Of a DNA stretch of 64,000 nucleotides, positions 46,319-55,160 are shown one piece after another. The stretch spans positions 434,001 through 498,000 of the forward strand of contig NZ_JAMLIX010000001.1 in NCBI RefSeq assembly GCF_023953965.1, in the 5' to 3' direction. A model generated the notes under the pieces. The model had not been told where the DNA came from, searched no databases, and saw only the letters and a list, made by a program, of their open reading frames with translations. The DNA is from Bosea sp. (in: a-proteobacteria) (GTDB lineage Bacteria; Pseudomonadota; Alphaproteobacteria; Rhizobiales; Beijerinckiaceae). The position numbers and the translations under genes were made by a program. Within the stretch, counting starts at the first letter, position 1. Each line of letters opens with the position of its first letter.

Positions 46319-47659
46319 ATGGGCAAGACGCGATCAGCCACGCTGCGCCTCGGCGGCGGCTCGGCCTTCTTCAACGACCGGCTGGACGCCGCGCTCGAGC
46401 TGGTCGAGCGCGGCGGCATCGACGTGCTCATCCTGGAGACCCTGGCCGAGCGCACGCTGGCGCTGCTGCACGTCGCGAAGAACGCCGGAGGGCCCGGCTA
46501 CTGGCCGCGGCTGCGCGACCGGCTGGAGATCCTGCTGCCGGCCTGCGCCCGTCACGGCGTCAGGCTCGTCAGCAACGGCGGCGGCGCCGATCCCCTCGGC
46601 GCGGCCCGGATGGCCCTGGAGATCGTGACGGCGGCGGGGCTTAACCTCAAGGTCGCGGCCGTGACCGGCGACGATGTCGCCGGCCTCGTCCGCTCGCGCG
46701 ACCCCGTCCTGACCGAGACCGGCGCGCCGCTCTCCGCCCTCGGCATGCCGGCGCTGGCCAGCAACGCCTATCTCGGCGCCGATGCGATCGCCGCCGCCTA
46801 TGCGGCCGGCGCCGACGTGATCCTGACCGGGCGCGTCACCGACTCGGCGCTGGCGCTCGGCCCCTTGCTGGCGCATCACGGCTGGGCGGCGGAGGATCTC
46901 GACCGTCTCGCGGCCGGCGTCATGACCGGCCACCTGCTCGAATGCGGCGGACAGGCGACCGGCGGCTATTTCGCCGAGCCCGGGCTGAAGGATGTCCCCG
47001 ACCTGGATCGGCTGGGCTTTCCGATCGCCGAGGTCGATGCGTCCGGCACGATCACCCTGTCCAAGCCGGAAGGCTCGGGCGGGCGCGTCGACCGGCACAC
47101 CATCACCGAGCAGCTGCTCTACGAGGTCCACGACCCCTCGGCCTATCTGACGCCGGACGTCGTGCTCGATCTGAGCGAGGTCGAGATCGAGGAGATCGGC
47201 CAGGACGTCGTGCGGCTGACCGGGGCGCGGGGCCGCCAGCCGCCGGACACGCTCAAGACCCTGATCGGGGTGGACAGCGGCGTCCTGGTGGAGGCGGAGA
47301 TCTCCTATGGCGGCATCAACGCCGAGGCGCGGCTGCGTCTGGCGGCGGAGACGGTGCGCAGGCGTATCGCCCGCCTGCCCGGGCTCGGCAACGCGCCGAT
47401 CCGCTTCGATGCGATCGGCATCGACAGCCTGTGGTCCCTGCCCGGCGAGGGCCGCTACGAGGACCTCAGGCTGCGGGTCGCCGCCCGGGTCGCCACCACC
47501 CGCCAGGCGGAGGCGATCGTCACCGAGGTCGAGTCGCTCTACGTCAACGGGCCGGCCGGCGGCGGCGGCGTGCGCTTCGCGACGCGTCCGACGATCCGGA
47601 CCTACACCGCCTTCCTGCCGCGCGCGCAGGTGCGGCCGATCTGGAGCTTCGTCGCATGA
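46319..47659 (+). CDS. AtuA-family protein (DUF1446), large subunit
   Basis: A 446-residue protein matching the DUF1446/AtuA N-terminal domain: LGGGSAFFNDRLDAALELVERG at the start, RLVSNGGGADPLGAARMA, VILTGRVTDSALALGPLLAHHGW and HLLECGGQATGGYFAEPG. AtuA is required for acyclic terpene use in Pseudomonas, but its chemistry is not known to me. The usual C-terminal domain is missing here and is encoded separately by the next gene, which overlaps by four bases. Confidence 0.85.
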   Translation: MGKTRSATLRLGGGSAFFNDRLDAALELVERGGIDVLILETLAERTLALLHVAKNAGGPGYWPRLRDRLEILLPACARHGVRLVSNGGGADPLGAARMALEIVTAAGLNLKVAAVTGDDVAGLVRSRDPVLTETGAPLSALGMPALASNAYLGADAIAAAYAAGADVILTGRVTDSALALGPLLAHHGWAAEDLDRLAAGVMTGHLLECGGQATGGYFAEPGLKDVPDLDRLGFPIAEVDASGTITLSKPEGSGGRVDRHTITEQLLYEVHDPSAYLTPDVVLDLSEVEIEEIGQDVVRLTGARGRQPPDTLKTLIGVDSGVLVEAEISYGGINAEARLRLAAETVRRRIARLPGLGNAPIRFDAIGIDSLWSLPGEGRYEDLRLRVAARVATTRQAEAIVTEVESLYVNGPAGGGGVRFATRPTIRTYTAFLPRAQVRPIWSFVA

Positions 47660-48024
47660 GTGCCCCGGTCCGAATCCCGCTCTTCCGGCTCGCGCACAGC
47701 CGTGCCGGCGACAAGGGCGACTCGCAGACGCTCTCGCTGATCCCCTATCGGCGCGAGGATTACGCGCTGCTCGCCCGGCAGGCGACGGCCGAGGCGGTGG
47801 CGCGGCATTTCGGCAGGCTCGTGACGGGCAAGGTCACGCGCTACGACCTGCCGCGGCTGCACGCCTTCAACTTCGTCCTGGAGAGCGCGCTGCAGGGCGG
47901 CGTCAACGACAGCCTGGCGCTCGACACCCATGGCAAGTCGCGCAGCTCCCTGCTGCTCGCCATGCCCGTCGCGATTCCCCCCGATCACCCGGCAGCAGCG
48001 GAGGCCGGCCATGGCGAAGCCTGA
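47656..48024 (+). CDS. AtuA C-terminal-like protein (ferredoxin-fold), small subunit
   Basis: A 122-residue protein starting PVRIPLFRLAHSRAGDKGD, the pattern of the AtuA C-terminal domain, and containing LHAFNFVLESALQGGVNDSLALD. ATG 47656 overlaps the large-subunit stop, so both are made together and probably assemble. It overlaps the DctQ gene start (48011) by 14 bases. Confidence 0.83.
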   Translation: MSAPVRIPLFRLAHSRAGDKGDSQTLSLIPYRREDYALLARQATAEAVARHFGRLVTGKVTRYDLPRLHAFNFVLESALQGGVNDSLALDTHGKSRSSLLLAMPVAIPPDHPAAAEAGHGEA

Positions 48025-48574
48025 CGATCACCCCTGGACCGACCGGATCGGCCGCTGGCTCTTCGCGGCCGAGAGCGTCGCCATGTTCGCCTCGGTCATG
48101 TTCCTGATCGCGCTGGTCGTGCTGATCAACGTCGAGGTCTTCGGCCGCTATTTCTTCGGCTACTCGACGCTGATCGCCGATGAATATGGCGGCTACCTCT
48201 ATGCCTGGATCGCGCTGCTGGGAGGGGTGCACCTGCTGCGCTCGGACCGCTACCTGACCATGACGGCGGTCATCAGCCGGCTGCCGCCGCGCGCGGCGAA
48301 CCGGGTCGGCGTCTTCGGCGCCCTGATCGGCCTGGCGGTCTGCGTCATCTGCCTGATCAGCACCGTCAACATGGTCTGGCTGTCCTACAGCTTCGGGGCG
48401 CGTTCGGCGCAGCCCTCCGCGACGCCGCTGATCTATCCGCAGCTTGCCATGCCGCTCGGCTACGGGCTGCTCGCGCTCGCCTATCTCGAGGAGCTCGTTC
48501 GGCGATGCCTCGGGCTCAAGCCGCGCCGGGCGGAAGACGACGAAGAGACCTATGGCGTCGGAGAAATCGGATGA
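48011..48574 (+). CDS. TRAP transporter small permease (DctQ family)
   Basis: A 187-residue membrane protein with four helices and the DctQ blocks INVEVFGRYFFGYS and DEYGGYLYAWIALLGG. ATG 48011 begins MAKPDDHPW. It pairs with the large permease, whose start overlaps it by four bases. Confidence 0.9.
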   Translation: MAKPDDHPWTDRIGRWLFAAESVAMFASVMFLIALVVLINVEVFGRYFFGYSTLIADEYGGYLYAWIALLGGVHLLRSDRYLTMTAVISRLPPRAANRVGVFGALIGLAVCVICLISTVNMVWLSYSFGARSAQPSATPLIYPQLAMPLGYGLLALAYLEELVRRCLGLKPRRAEDDEETYGVGEIG

Positions 48575-49875
48575 GCTGGCAGATCTCGCTCCTCGTCTAC
48601 ACGGCGCTGCTGACGGTGCTGATGGTCATCGGCGTGCCGATCGCCGCGGCCATGGGCTTCGTCGGCATCGTCGGCGTGACGCTGCTCAGCGGCACGCAGC
48701 TCTGGCCGAGCCTCGCCGACGTGGTCTGGAACACCGCCAATTCCTTCACCCTGGTGGCGATCCCGCTTTTCGTCCTGATGGGCGAGATCATCCTGCGCAG
48801 CGGCGCGGCCAAGCGCTTCTATCGCGGCCTCGCCGTGCTGTTGAACCGCATTCCGGGCGGCCTCGCCCAGTCCAACATCATGGCCTGCGCTCTGTTCTCG
48901 GCGATCAGCGGCTCCTCGACCGCGACCGCGCTGACCATCGGCACGGTCGCCCTGCCGGAGATGCGCCAGCGCGGCTATAGCGACAAGATCACGCTCGGAA
49001 CCCTGACGGGCGGCGGCGCGCTCGGCAACCTGATCCCGCCGAGCATCTTCCTTCTGGTCTACGCCACGGTGGTGCAGCAGTCGCCGATCGATCTCTTCGT
49101 CGCAACGATCATCCCGGGCCTGATCGCCGTCGTGATGTTCATGCTCTACGTCTTCTTGCGCGTGCTGCTCAACCCCAGCCTCGTGCCGGCCCGGCAGCCG
49201 AGCTATTCCTGGGCCGAGGTCGGCAACGCCGTGCTGCAGGTCGCGCCGGTGACGGCGCTGATGCTGGCGATCATCTGCGGGATGTACTGGGGCATCGTGA
49301 CGCCGACGGAAGCCGCCGGCTTCGGCTGCCTGCTCGCCCTGCTGCTCGGGCTCGCCTATCGCGAGCTGACGCGCAAGGATCTGTGGACGGCGATGGTCAA
49401 CACGATCGCCGTGACCTGCGTCATGTCGGTCATCGTGATCAACGGCCAGATCCTCGGCTTCGCCATCGTCCAGGCCGGCATCGGCCACGGCGTCTCCGAG
49501 TATCTGGCCGGCAGCGGGTTGTCGCCCTTCGTCTTCTTCGTCGTGATCTTCTTCCTCTACCTCGCGCTCGGCGCGATGCTGGACGGAATCTCGATGATGC
49601 TGCTGACCGTGCCGGTGCTCTATCCCACGCTCAGGGCGATGGGCTTCGACGATATCTGGTTCGGCGTCATCCTGGTGATCCAGGCCGAGCTGGCGCAGCT
49701 TTCGCCGCCGATCGGCCTCAATCTCTTCGCGGTCCAGTCGGTGGCGAAGAACGTCGACCTCGCGACGATCGCCTGGGCATCCCTGCCCTATGCGCTGATG
49801 CTGAGCCTGCTCTGCTTCATCCTGTTCTTCATGCCGGAGCTGGCGACCTGGCTGCCGATGGCGATGCGCGGCTGA
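48571..49875 (+). CDS. TRAP transporter large permease (DctM family)
   Basis: A 434-residue membrane protein with about 12 helices. It has VAIPLFVLMGEIILRSG, CALFSAISGSSTATALTIG and TLTGGGALGNLIPPSI, all DctM signatures. It uses a sodium or proton gradient to import the acid captured by the DctP protein. It is the last gene of the operon; the next 120 bases hold no gene. Confidence 0.94.
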   Translation: MSWQISLLVYTALLTVLMVIGVPIAAAMGFVGIVGVTLLSGTQLWPSLADVVWNTANSFTLVAIPLFVLMGEIILRSGAAKRFYRGLAVLLNRIPGGLAQSNIMACALFSAISGSSTATALTIGTVALPEMRQRGYSDKITLGTLTGGGALGNLIPPSIFLLVYATVVQQSPIDLFVATIIPGLIAVVMFMLYVFLRVLLNPSLVPARQPSYSWAEVGNAVLQVAPVTALMLAIICGMYWGIVTPTEAAGFGCLLALLLGLAYRELTRKDLWTAMVNTIAVTCVMSVIVINGQILGFAIVQAGIGHGVSEYLAGSGLSPFVFFVVIFFLYLALGAMLDGISMMLLTVPVLYPTLRAMGFDDIWFGVILVIQAELAQLSPPIGLNLFAVQSVAKNVDLATIAWASLPYALMLSLLCFILFFMPELATWLPMAMRG

Positions 49876-49996
49876 AGGTACCGCTACGACGCTTCAGGCG
49901 TGGCTGGCTCCCGAACGCCTTCGGTTTCGGGCAACGCGGCTACGCCTCGTCGCAGGCCGTCGTGCTGATGCTCATCGTCCCGGTGCTGACCGCGCC

Positions 49997-51112
49997 TCAG
50001 GGCCGCGCCGCCAGCGCCGCCGCGACCGCCCGGCCGGCGACCGCATGGCCATAGGCGTTCCAGTGGGCGTCCGAGGCGAAGGCGAAGGGCTTGTGCTGCG
50101 CGGCCCATTCAGCCGCGAAGACCGGGTGCAGGTCGAGGAAGGGCACGCCGTGCCTGGCGGCGGCTTCGGCGGCGATGGCGTTCAGCCTGAGCGCCGGGCT
50201 GCCGTCGCGGCCGGCCTCGATCGCCTCGCGGTCGCCGTCCATCACCAGTTGCAGGTCGGCCCCGGCCGATTGCGCCAGCGCCTTGAGGCGGGCGACGACA
50301 TGGTCGGTCGCCGCCCGGATATCGGCCTCGCGGGCGAGCACCGCGCCGATCTCGACATTGGCCGCATAGCCGCCCTCCGCGGCGCGGGCGGGAGCCAGGA
50401 TCGCCTCGACGAGCGCCTGCGGGCGCACCTGCCAGCGATAGAGGAAGAAGCCGGCCGTCGCCGTCCGCCGCAGGAACTCGACCGCCCCCGGATGCCAGGG
50501 CGTCGGCGGCAGCTCGCCGGTGACCTTGCCGTTCTCGACGACGAGCTTGCGGAAGCTCGACGTATAGCGGCCCGGCTTGAAGACGAAGCTCTCGTCGAAG
50601 TCGTTGTGGACCAGCATGACCACGATCGTGTCCGGCCGCGCCGCGACGACCTCCCGCTCGACCATCTGGACATATTGGCTCATCGGCGCGCCGGCGATGC
50701 CGTAGCGGTAGGTTTCGACCGGGCCGGCCGAGCCCAGCACCCCGGCGGCGATTTCGGCGAAGCTGCGGTCGAAGGGGACCTGCAGCGCCTCGACGAAGCT
50801 GTCGCCGACGAAGGCGATGCGGCGCACGCCGGGCCTGCGCTCGCGCGGATAGGCCGGCAGCGGCGAATTCCAGCCCTCGCCATTGATCGAGAACGGCGCA
50901 TCGATGTCGTCGCGCACCCGCCAGTGCCCGCTCTGGCCCGGCGCATAGCGCACCAGCTCGTTGACGAAGGCGTTGCGCGGCACGTCCGAGCCCGGCAGCA
51001 CGAAGCGGAAGACCACGAATTCGCAGAAGGCGAGGAAGAGGACGACGCTTGCCGCCATCACCGAGAGATTGACGAGGAGGCCGCGCAGGCGCGAGCGGGG
51101 ACGAGCGGTCAT
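49997..51112 (-). CDS. SGNH-family hydrolase/acetyltransferase-like membrane protein
   Basis: A 371-residue protein with one N-terminal helix (about 8-32) anchoring an SGNH domain outside the cytoplasm. FVGDSFVEAL holds the nucleophile Ser, HNDFDES may be the Asn block, and SDAHWNAYGH supplies the Asp-His pair. Related proteins (AlgJ/AlgX type) add or remove acyl groups on polysaccharides. ATG 51112 lies five bases after the carbamoyltransferase stop. It ends the SxtJ-type cassette. Substrate unknown. Confidence 0.75.
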   Translation of the reverse strand: MTARPRSRLRGLLVNLSVMAASVVLFLAFCEFVVFRFVLPGSDVPRNAFVNELVRYAPGQSGHWRVRDDIDAPFSINGEGWNSPLPAYPRERRPGVRRIAFVGDSFVEALQVPFDRSFAEIAAGVLGSAGPVETYRYGIAGAPMSQYVQMVEREVVAARPDTIVVMLVHNDFDESFVFKPGRYTSSFRKLVVENGKVTGELPPTPWHPGAVEFLRRTATAGFFLYRWQVRPQALVEAILAPARAAEGGYAANVEIGAVLAREADIRAATDHVVARLKALAQSAGADLQLVMDGDREAIEAGRDGSPALRLNAIAAEAAARHGVPFLDLHPVFAAEWAAQHKPFAFASDAHWNAYGHAVAGRAVAAALAARP

Positions 51113-51117
51113 CGCCG

Positions 51118-52950
51118 TCAATCCAGCTCGAAGCGCGACGTGTAGTCGAGCGCCAGCGCCGGATCCTGCCGCTCCTTGCGCAGGACGCAGGTGCCGACCA
51201 CCAGCATCTCGATATCCGAGCCCATGAAGCAGCGGAAGGCGTCCTCCGGCGTGCAGACGATCGGCTCGCCACGGACGTTGAAGCTGGTGTTGACCAGGAC
51301 AGGGCAACCCGTCGCCGCCTTGAAGCCGCTGATGAGCGCATGGAAGCGCGGATTGGTCTCGGCATGCACGGTCTGGAGCCGCGCCGAATAGTCGACATGG
51401 GTCACGGCGGGGATCTCGGAACGGGCGACGTTGAGCTTGTCGATGCCGAACAGCGCCTCCTCCTGCGCCGTCATGGCGCGCCGGCGCTCGCGCCTGACCT
51501 CGGCGACCATCAGCATATAGGGCGAAACGCCCTCGTGCTCGAACCAGTCGCCGACATCCTCCGCCAGCACTGCGGGTGCGAAGGGGCGGAAGGATTCGCG
51601 GAACTTCACCCTGAGATTGAGGGTCTTCTGCATGCTCGGGCTGCGCGGATCGCCGAGGATCGAGCGGCCGCCGAGCGCGCGCGGGCCGAACTCCATCCGG
51701 CCCTGGAACCAGCCGACCGCCTTGCCGGCGACGAGCCCCTCGACCGTCTGCGCCAGCATGCCGGCCTCGTCGTGCTCCTCGAAGACGGCGCCGGCGGCGC
51801 TGAGGCGCGTGGCGATCTCGTCTGCTGCGAAGGCCGGCCCGAGATAGGCGCCCGCCATGCCGTCGAGCCCCGCGGCGACGGTCCGGGGCTGCGCAAATTC
51901 ACGATGGCAGGCGGCGAGCGCCGCCCCCAGCGCCCCGCCGGCATCGCCAGAGGCCGGCTGCACCCAGATTTCGTCGAAGCGGCCATCGCGCAGGATCTTG
52001 CCGTTGGCGACGCAGTTCAGCGCGACGCCGCCGGCGAGGCAAAGATTGCGCTCCCCGGTCTCGGCCGCGAGCGCGCGCGTCATCCTGAGCACGATCTCCT
52101 CGGTGACGGCCTGGATCGAGGCGGCGATGTCCATGTGGAACGGCGTCAGCTGCGCCTCGCCCGCCCGCGCCTTCTCGCCGAACAGCGCCTCGAAACGGGC
52201 ATTGGTCATGGTGAACCCGGCCATATAGTCGAAATAGCGCTGGTCGAGCCGGAAGCTGCCGTCCGGCTTCAGGTCGACGAGATGGTCGAGGATGGTCTGC
52301 GCATGCACCGGCCGGCCATAGGGGGCGAGCCCCATCAGCTTGTACTCGCCGGAATTGACCTTGAAGCCGGTGTAGTGGGTGAAGGCCGAGTAGATCAGCC
52401 CGAGCGAATGCGGGAAGTGCAGCTCCTTGACGATGTCGAGCGCGGCGCCGTTGCCGAGCGCGACCGAGCTCGTCGGCCATTCGCCGACGCCGTCGAGCGT
52501 CAGCACCAGCGCCCGCTCGAAGGGCGACGGGTAGAAGGCGCTGGCGGCATGGCTGAGATGGTGCTCGCTGAACAGGAGCTTCGCCGGATCGAAATCGGCA
52601 TCGAGTGCCTTCAGCTCGTCGCTCAGCAGGCTCTTCTGGAACAGCTTCTCGCGCAGCCAGAGCGGCATCGCCGTGAGGAACTGCCGGAAGCCGCGCGGCG
52701 CGACCGACAGATAGGTCTCGAGCAGCCGCTCGAACTTGACGAAGGGCTTCTCGTAGAACACCACCGCGTCGAGTTGCGACAGCCTCACGCCCGCTTGCGC
52801 CAGGCAGGAGCCGATCGCCTGCACGGGGAAGCCGGCATCGTGCTTGATGCGGGTGAAGCGCTCCTCCTGCGCGGCCGCGACCGGCACGCCGTCGACGACC
52901 AGCGCCGCCGCGGAGTCGTGATAATAGGCCGAGATGCCGAGGATGCGCAT
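51118..52950 (-). CDS. NodU/CmcH-family carbamoyltransferase
   Basis: A 610-residue enzyme with a Kae1-like N-terminal domain (MRILGISAYYHDSAAAL, SEHHLSHAASAFYPSPF metal-binding His) and a YrdC-like C-terminal domain. NCVANGKIL and GPRALGGRSILGDPRS match NodU. These enzymes move the carbamoyl group from carbamoyl phosphate onto hydroxyls of Nod factors, antibiotics or glycans. No nod genes are present, so the acceptor is probably a surface glycan or small metabolite. Confidence 0.92.
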   Translation of the reverse strand: MRILGISAYYHDSAAALVVDGVPVAAAQEERFTRIKHDAGFPVQAIGSCLAQAGVRLSQLDAVVFYEKPFVKFERLLETYLSVAPRGFRQFLTAMPLWLREKLFQKSLLSDELKALDADFDPAKLLFSEHHLSHAASAFYPSPFERALVLTLDGVGEWPTSSVALGNGAALDIVKELHFPHSLGLIYSAFTHYTGFKVNSGEYKLMGLAPYGRPVHAQTILDHLVDLKPDGSFRLDQRYFDYMAGFTMTNARFEALFGEKARAGEAQLTPFHMDIAASIQAVTEEIVLRMTRALAAETGERNLCLAGGVALNCVANGKILRDGRFDEIWVQPASGDAGGALGAALAACHREFAQPRTVAAGLDGMAGAYLGPAFAADEIATRLSAAGAVFEEHDEAGMLAQTVEGLVAGKAVGWFQGRMEFGPRALGGRSILGDPRSPSMQKTLNLRVKFRESFRPFAPAVLAEDVGDWFEHEGVSPYMLMVAEVRRERRRAMTAQEEALFGIDKLNVARSEIPAVTHVDYSARLQTVHAETNPRFHALISGFKAATGCPVLVNTSFNVRGEPIVCTPEDAFRCFMGSDIEMLVVGTCVLRKERQDPALALDYTSRFELD

Positions 52951-52958
52951 CGTGCCCG

Positions 52959-53108
52959 TCAGAACAGCGTGTAGATGAAGGGCGCGACGGCCGAGCCCTT
53001 GGTGAGCACGACGAGCCCGCCCATCACCACCATCATCACCACGATCGGGATGAGCCAGTATTTCTTGCGGGCGAGCAGGAACTCGGTGATCTCGCGGAGG
53101 AAGGACAC
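52959..53108 (-). CDS. DUF5989-family small membrane protein
   Basis: A 49-residue protein read from GTG 53108: VSFLREITEFLLARKKYWL, then one strong helix rich in Val/Met, ending APFIYTLF. AGGAG lies about ten bases upstream. The FLREITEFLLARKKYWL motif is the family signature. It sits exactly between SxtJ and carbamoyltransferase genes, the usual place for this family. Its function is unknown. Confidence 0.8.
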   Translation of the reverse strand: MSFLREITEFLLARKKYWLIPIVVMMVVMGGLVVLTKGSAVAPFIYTLF

Positions 53109-53126
53109 GGGGCTCGGCTCCTGCTC

Positions 53127-53546
53127 TCAATACTGCTTGGTCATCGGGCCGGGCCCGGCGGGATCGCGCGCGATCCAGTAGCTCTGCGCGGCCCGGTCGA
53201 AGCCCGGCGCGATCGGACGCTTGCCGAAGAGGCGCATCATCAGCCCGATCGACGTGAAGACGAGGAAGAACATGGCGCCCATGATCAGCGGGGTCATGAC
53301 CTTGTGCAGCACGAGGCCGAAGCGGAACCAGAGAGCGTTCAGCGGCTTCAGCAGCGCCGGCACCAGGAGCGCCATGCCGGCGAAGGCCAGGGCCGCGCCG
53401 CTCCAGCCGAGCGCGAGCCCGCCATGGCCGCGCCAGAGCGCGAGGAACGCAAGCAGGGCGAAGAAGCCGGCCATGACCAGCCCGAACTGCCGTTCGCTGG
53501 ACTTGTTGACGGTTTCTTCCGGCCCGCGCCGCTGAAAATCGGACAT
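53127..53546 (-). CDS. SxtJ-family membrane protein
   Basis: A 139-residue protein with three hydrophobic segments and the blocks LKPLNALWFRFGLVLHKVMTP, matching SxtJ, first named from saxitoxin clusters. The C-terminus (RAAQSYWIARD) is soluble. It begins the four-gene minus-strand cassette with DUF5989, carbamoyltransferase and SGNH proteins. Its role is not known; membrane anchoring of the transferase is inference. Confidence 0.82.
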   Translation of the reverse strand: MSDFQRRGPEETVNKSSERQFGLVMAGFFALLAFLALWRGHGGLALGWSGAALAFAGMALLVPALLKPLNALWFRFGLVLHKVMTPLIMGAMFFLVFTSIGLMMRLFGKRPIAPGFDRAAQSYWIARDPAGPGPMTKQY

Positions 53547-53618
53547 CGCCGGCTCCGCTCGTGGCCCTTCGGATTTCGTTCGCCGGCCGCCCGCATCGAT
53601 ACGGGCAGCCGGCGCTCT

Positions 53619-53680
53619 TTAGAGCATCGGGCGGAAAAGTGGAATCCCGGTTCTGCGAAGATCCGATACCGAAACAAAAG
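53619..53680 (-). repeat. interspersed repeat, copy D
   Basis: TTAGAGCATCGGGCGGAAAAG..CCGATACCGAAACAAAAG matches the reverse complement of the repeat at 11141-11201. It lies between the SxtJ gene and the end of the PAAT permease operon, within the 149-base intergenic region. Confidence 0.75.
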
Positions 53681-53695
53681 GCCGTGCGCCCGCGT

Positions 53696-54388
53696 TCAGG
53701 CGGCCAGATGCGCGGAACGCTCCAGGCGTTGCAGCCTGTCGGTGCCGCGCTCGTTCCTCTGCTCGAGCCAGGCCGCCGCCCGGGACAGAGGCCAGCACAG
53801 CAGGAAGTAAATCACCGCGATGATGGAGAAGATCAGAAACGGCCTGAACGTCGAGTTGATCAGGATCTGGCCGGAGCGCGTCAGCTCGGTAAAGCCGATG
53901 ATCGCGGCAAGCGAGGTGGCCTTGATCAGCTGAACCAGAAAGCCGACCGTCGGCGGGATCGCCATGCGCAGAGCCTGGGGGACGATGACCAGGCGCAGCG
54001 CACGGCCGCGCCGCAACCCGAGAGCGGACGCGGCTTCCCACTGCCCCTTCGGCACGGCCTCGATCGCGCCGCGCCATATCTCTCCGAGAAACGCGCCGGC
54101 GTTCAGCGACAGGCCGATCGCCGCCGCAGCGAGAGGGGCGATCTGGATGCCGACGGAGCTCGGGATGAAGAACGCCACGAAGAGCTGCAGCAATAGCGGC
54201 GTGCCCTGGAAGAAGCTGATGTAGAACGCGGCGATCCAGCGGGCGGCCGTGCTGCGCGACGTGCGCGCGAAGGCGACGATCGCCCCGACCGTCCCGCCAC
54301 CCGCGAAAGCGATCAGCGAAAGCACGATCGTCCACTGCGTCGCAAGAACGATGTAGACGACGTCCCAGCCGGTGAATGCCCGGATCAT
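53696..54388 (-). CDS. PAAT ABC permease (HisM type)
   Basis: A 230-residue permease with SFFQGTPLLLQLFVAFF and the EAA loop AVPKGQWEAASALGLRRGRA. ATG 54388 (MIRAFTGW) lies one base from the upstream permease stop. It is the last gene of a three-gene importer operon that lacks an ATPase. Confidence 0.92.
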   Translation of the reverse strand: MIRAFTGWDVVYIVLATQWTIVLSLIAFAGGGTVGAIVAFARTSRSTAARWIAAFYISFFQGTPLLLQLFVAFFIPSSVGIQIAPLAAAAIGLSLNAGAFLGEIWRGAIEAVPKGQWEAASALGLRRGRALRLVIVPQALRMAIPPTVGFLVQLIKATSLAAIIGFTELTRSGQILINSTFRPFLIFSIIAVIYFLLCWPLSRAAAWLEQRNERGTDRLQRLERSAHLAA

Positions 54389-54389
54389 G

Positions 54390-55058
54390 TCAGCGCATCC
54401 CCTTCGCGTAGCGGCTCGGGAAGGCCCAGCGGGCGACAAGCGCAAACAGCCCCATGCAGACCAGCGTGATCAGGTAATACAGGATGAGGACGGTGATATA
54501 GACCTCGGTCGTGCGGAAATTCCGGGACTGGATGTCCCCGGCGATGCTGGTGAGCTCCTCGGCCGAGATCGCCGAGAGGACGCTGGTGCTCAGCATCGAG
54601 AGAATGAACTGGCCCGTCAGCGCCGGGTAGATGTTCTGGATCGCGGGCGGAATGATGATCAGGAAGAAGATCTTCAGATTGGAGAGGCCCAGCGATTTTC
54701 CGGCCTCGATCTGGCCCTTGTGAATGCTCTCGATTCCCGCCCGCACGATCTCGGTGCAATAGGCCCCGACATTGAGAACGAGAGCCAGCAGCGCGGCGCC
54801 GGTCGGGCTGAAGCGGATGCCGAGCGTGGGCAGACCGAAATAGACCAGGAAGATCTGGACCAGGAACGGCGTGTTGCGGATGACCTCGACATAGATCGAG
54901 ACGATCCGGTTGAGCAAGCCGTGGCCTGCCGTCCTGATGAGGGCGCACAGGATGGCGACCACAAGTCCGAGCAGCATCGCCGCAAGCGATAGCATCAACG
55001 TGCTGTAGACGCCCCAGGCCAGCTCCTCCCAGTAGTTCCAGATATCCAACGAGAACAT
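54390..55058 (-). CDS. PAAT ABC permease (HisM type)
   Basis: A 222-residue permease with YVEVIRNTPFLVQIFLVYFGLP and the EAA loop SIHKGQIEAGKSLGLSNLKI. ATG 55058 (MFSLDIWN) fits the family start. It partners the permease at 53696. Confidence 0.92.
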   Translation of the reverse strand: MFSLDIWNYWEELAWGVYSTLMLSLAAMLLGLVVAILCALIRTAGHGLLNRIVSIYVEVIRNTPFLVQIFLVYFGLPTLGIRFSPTGAALLALVLNVGAYCTEIVRAGIESIHKGQIEAGKSLGLSNLKIFFLIIIPPAIQNIYPALTGQFILSMLSTSVLSAISAEELTSIAGDIQSRNFRTTEVYITVLILYYLITLVCMGLFALVARWAFPSRYAKGMR

Positions 55059-55160
55059 CTCGACCCATCTTCCGTCCGATGCCGGGCCAAGACGGCCCGG
55101 CGTCACGCATCGTCGCCCGAAAGCGGGGGCCGGTCCACCGAGCCGGCCCCCGTCGGACGA

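Noticed and set aside
44194..46455. Minus-strand open frame of about 750 codons
   Set aside because: It is antisense to the DctP and SMP-30 genes and shows only compositional repeats.
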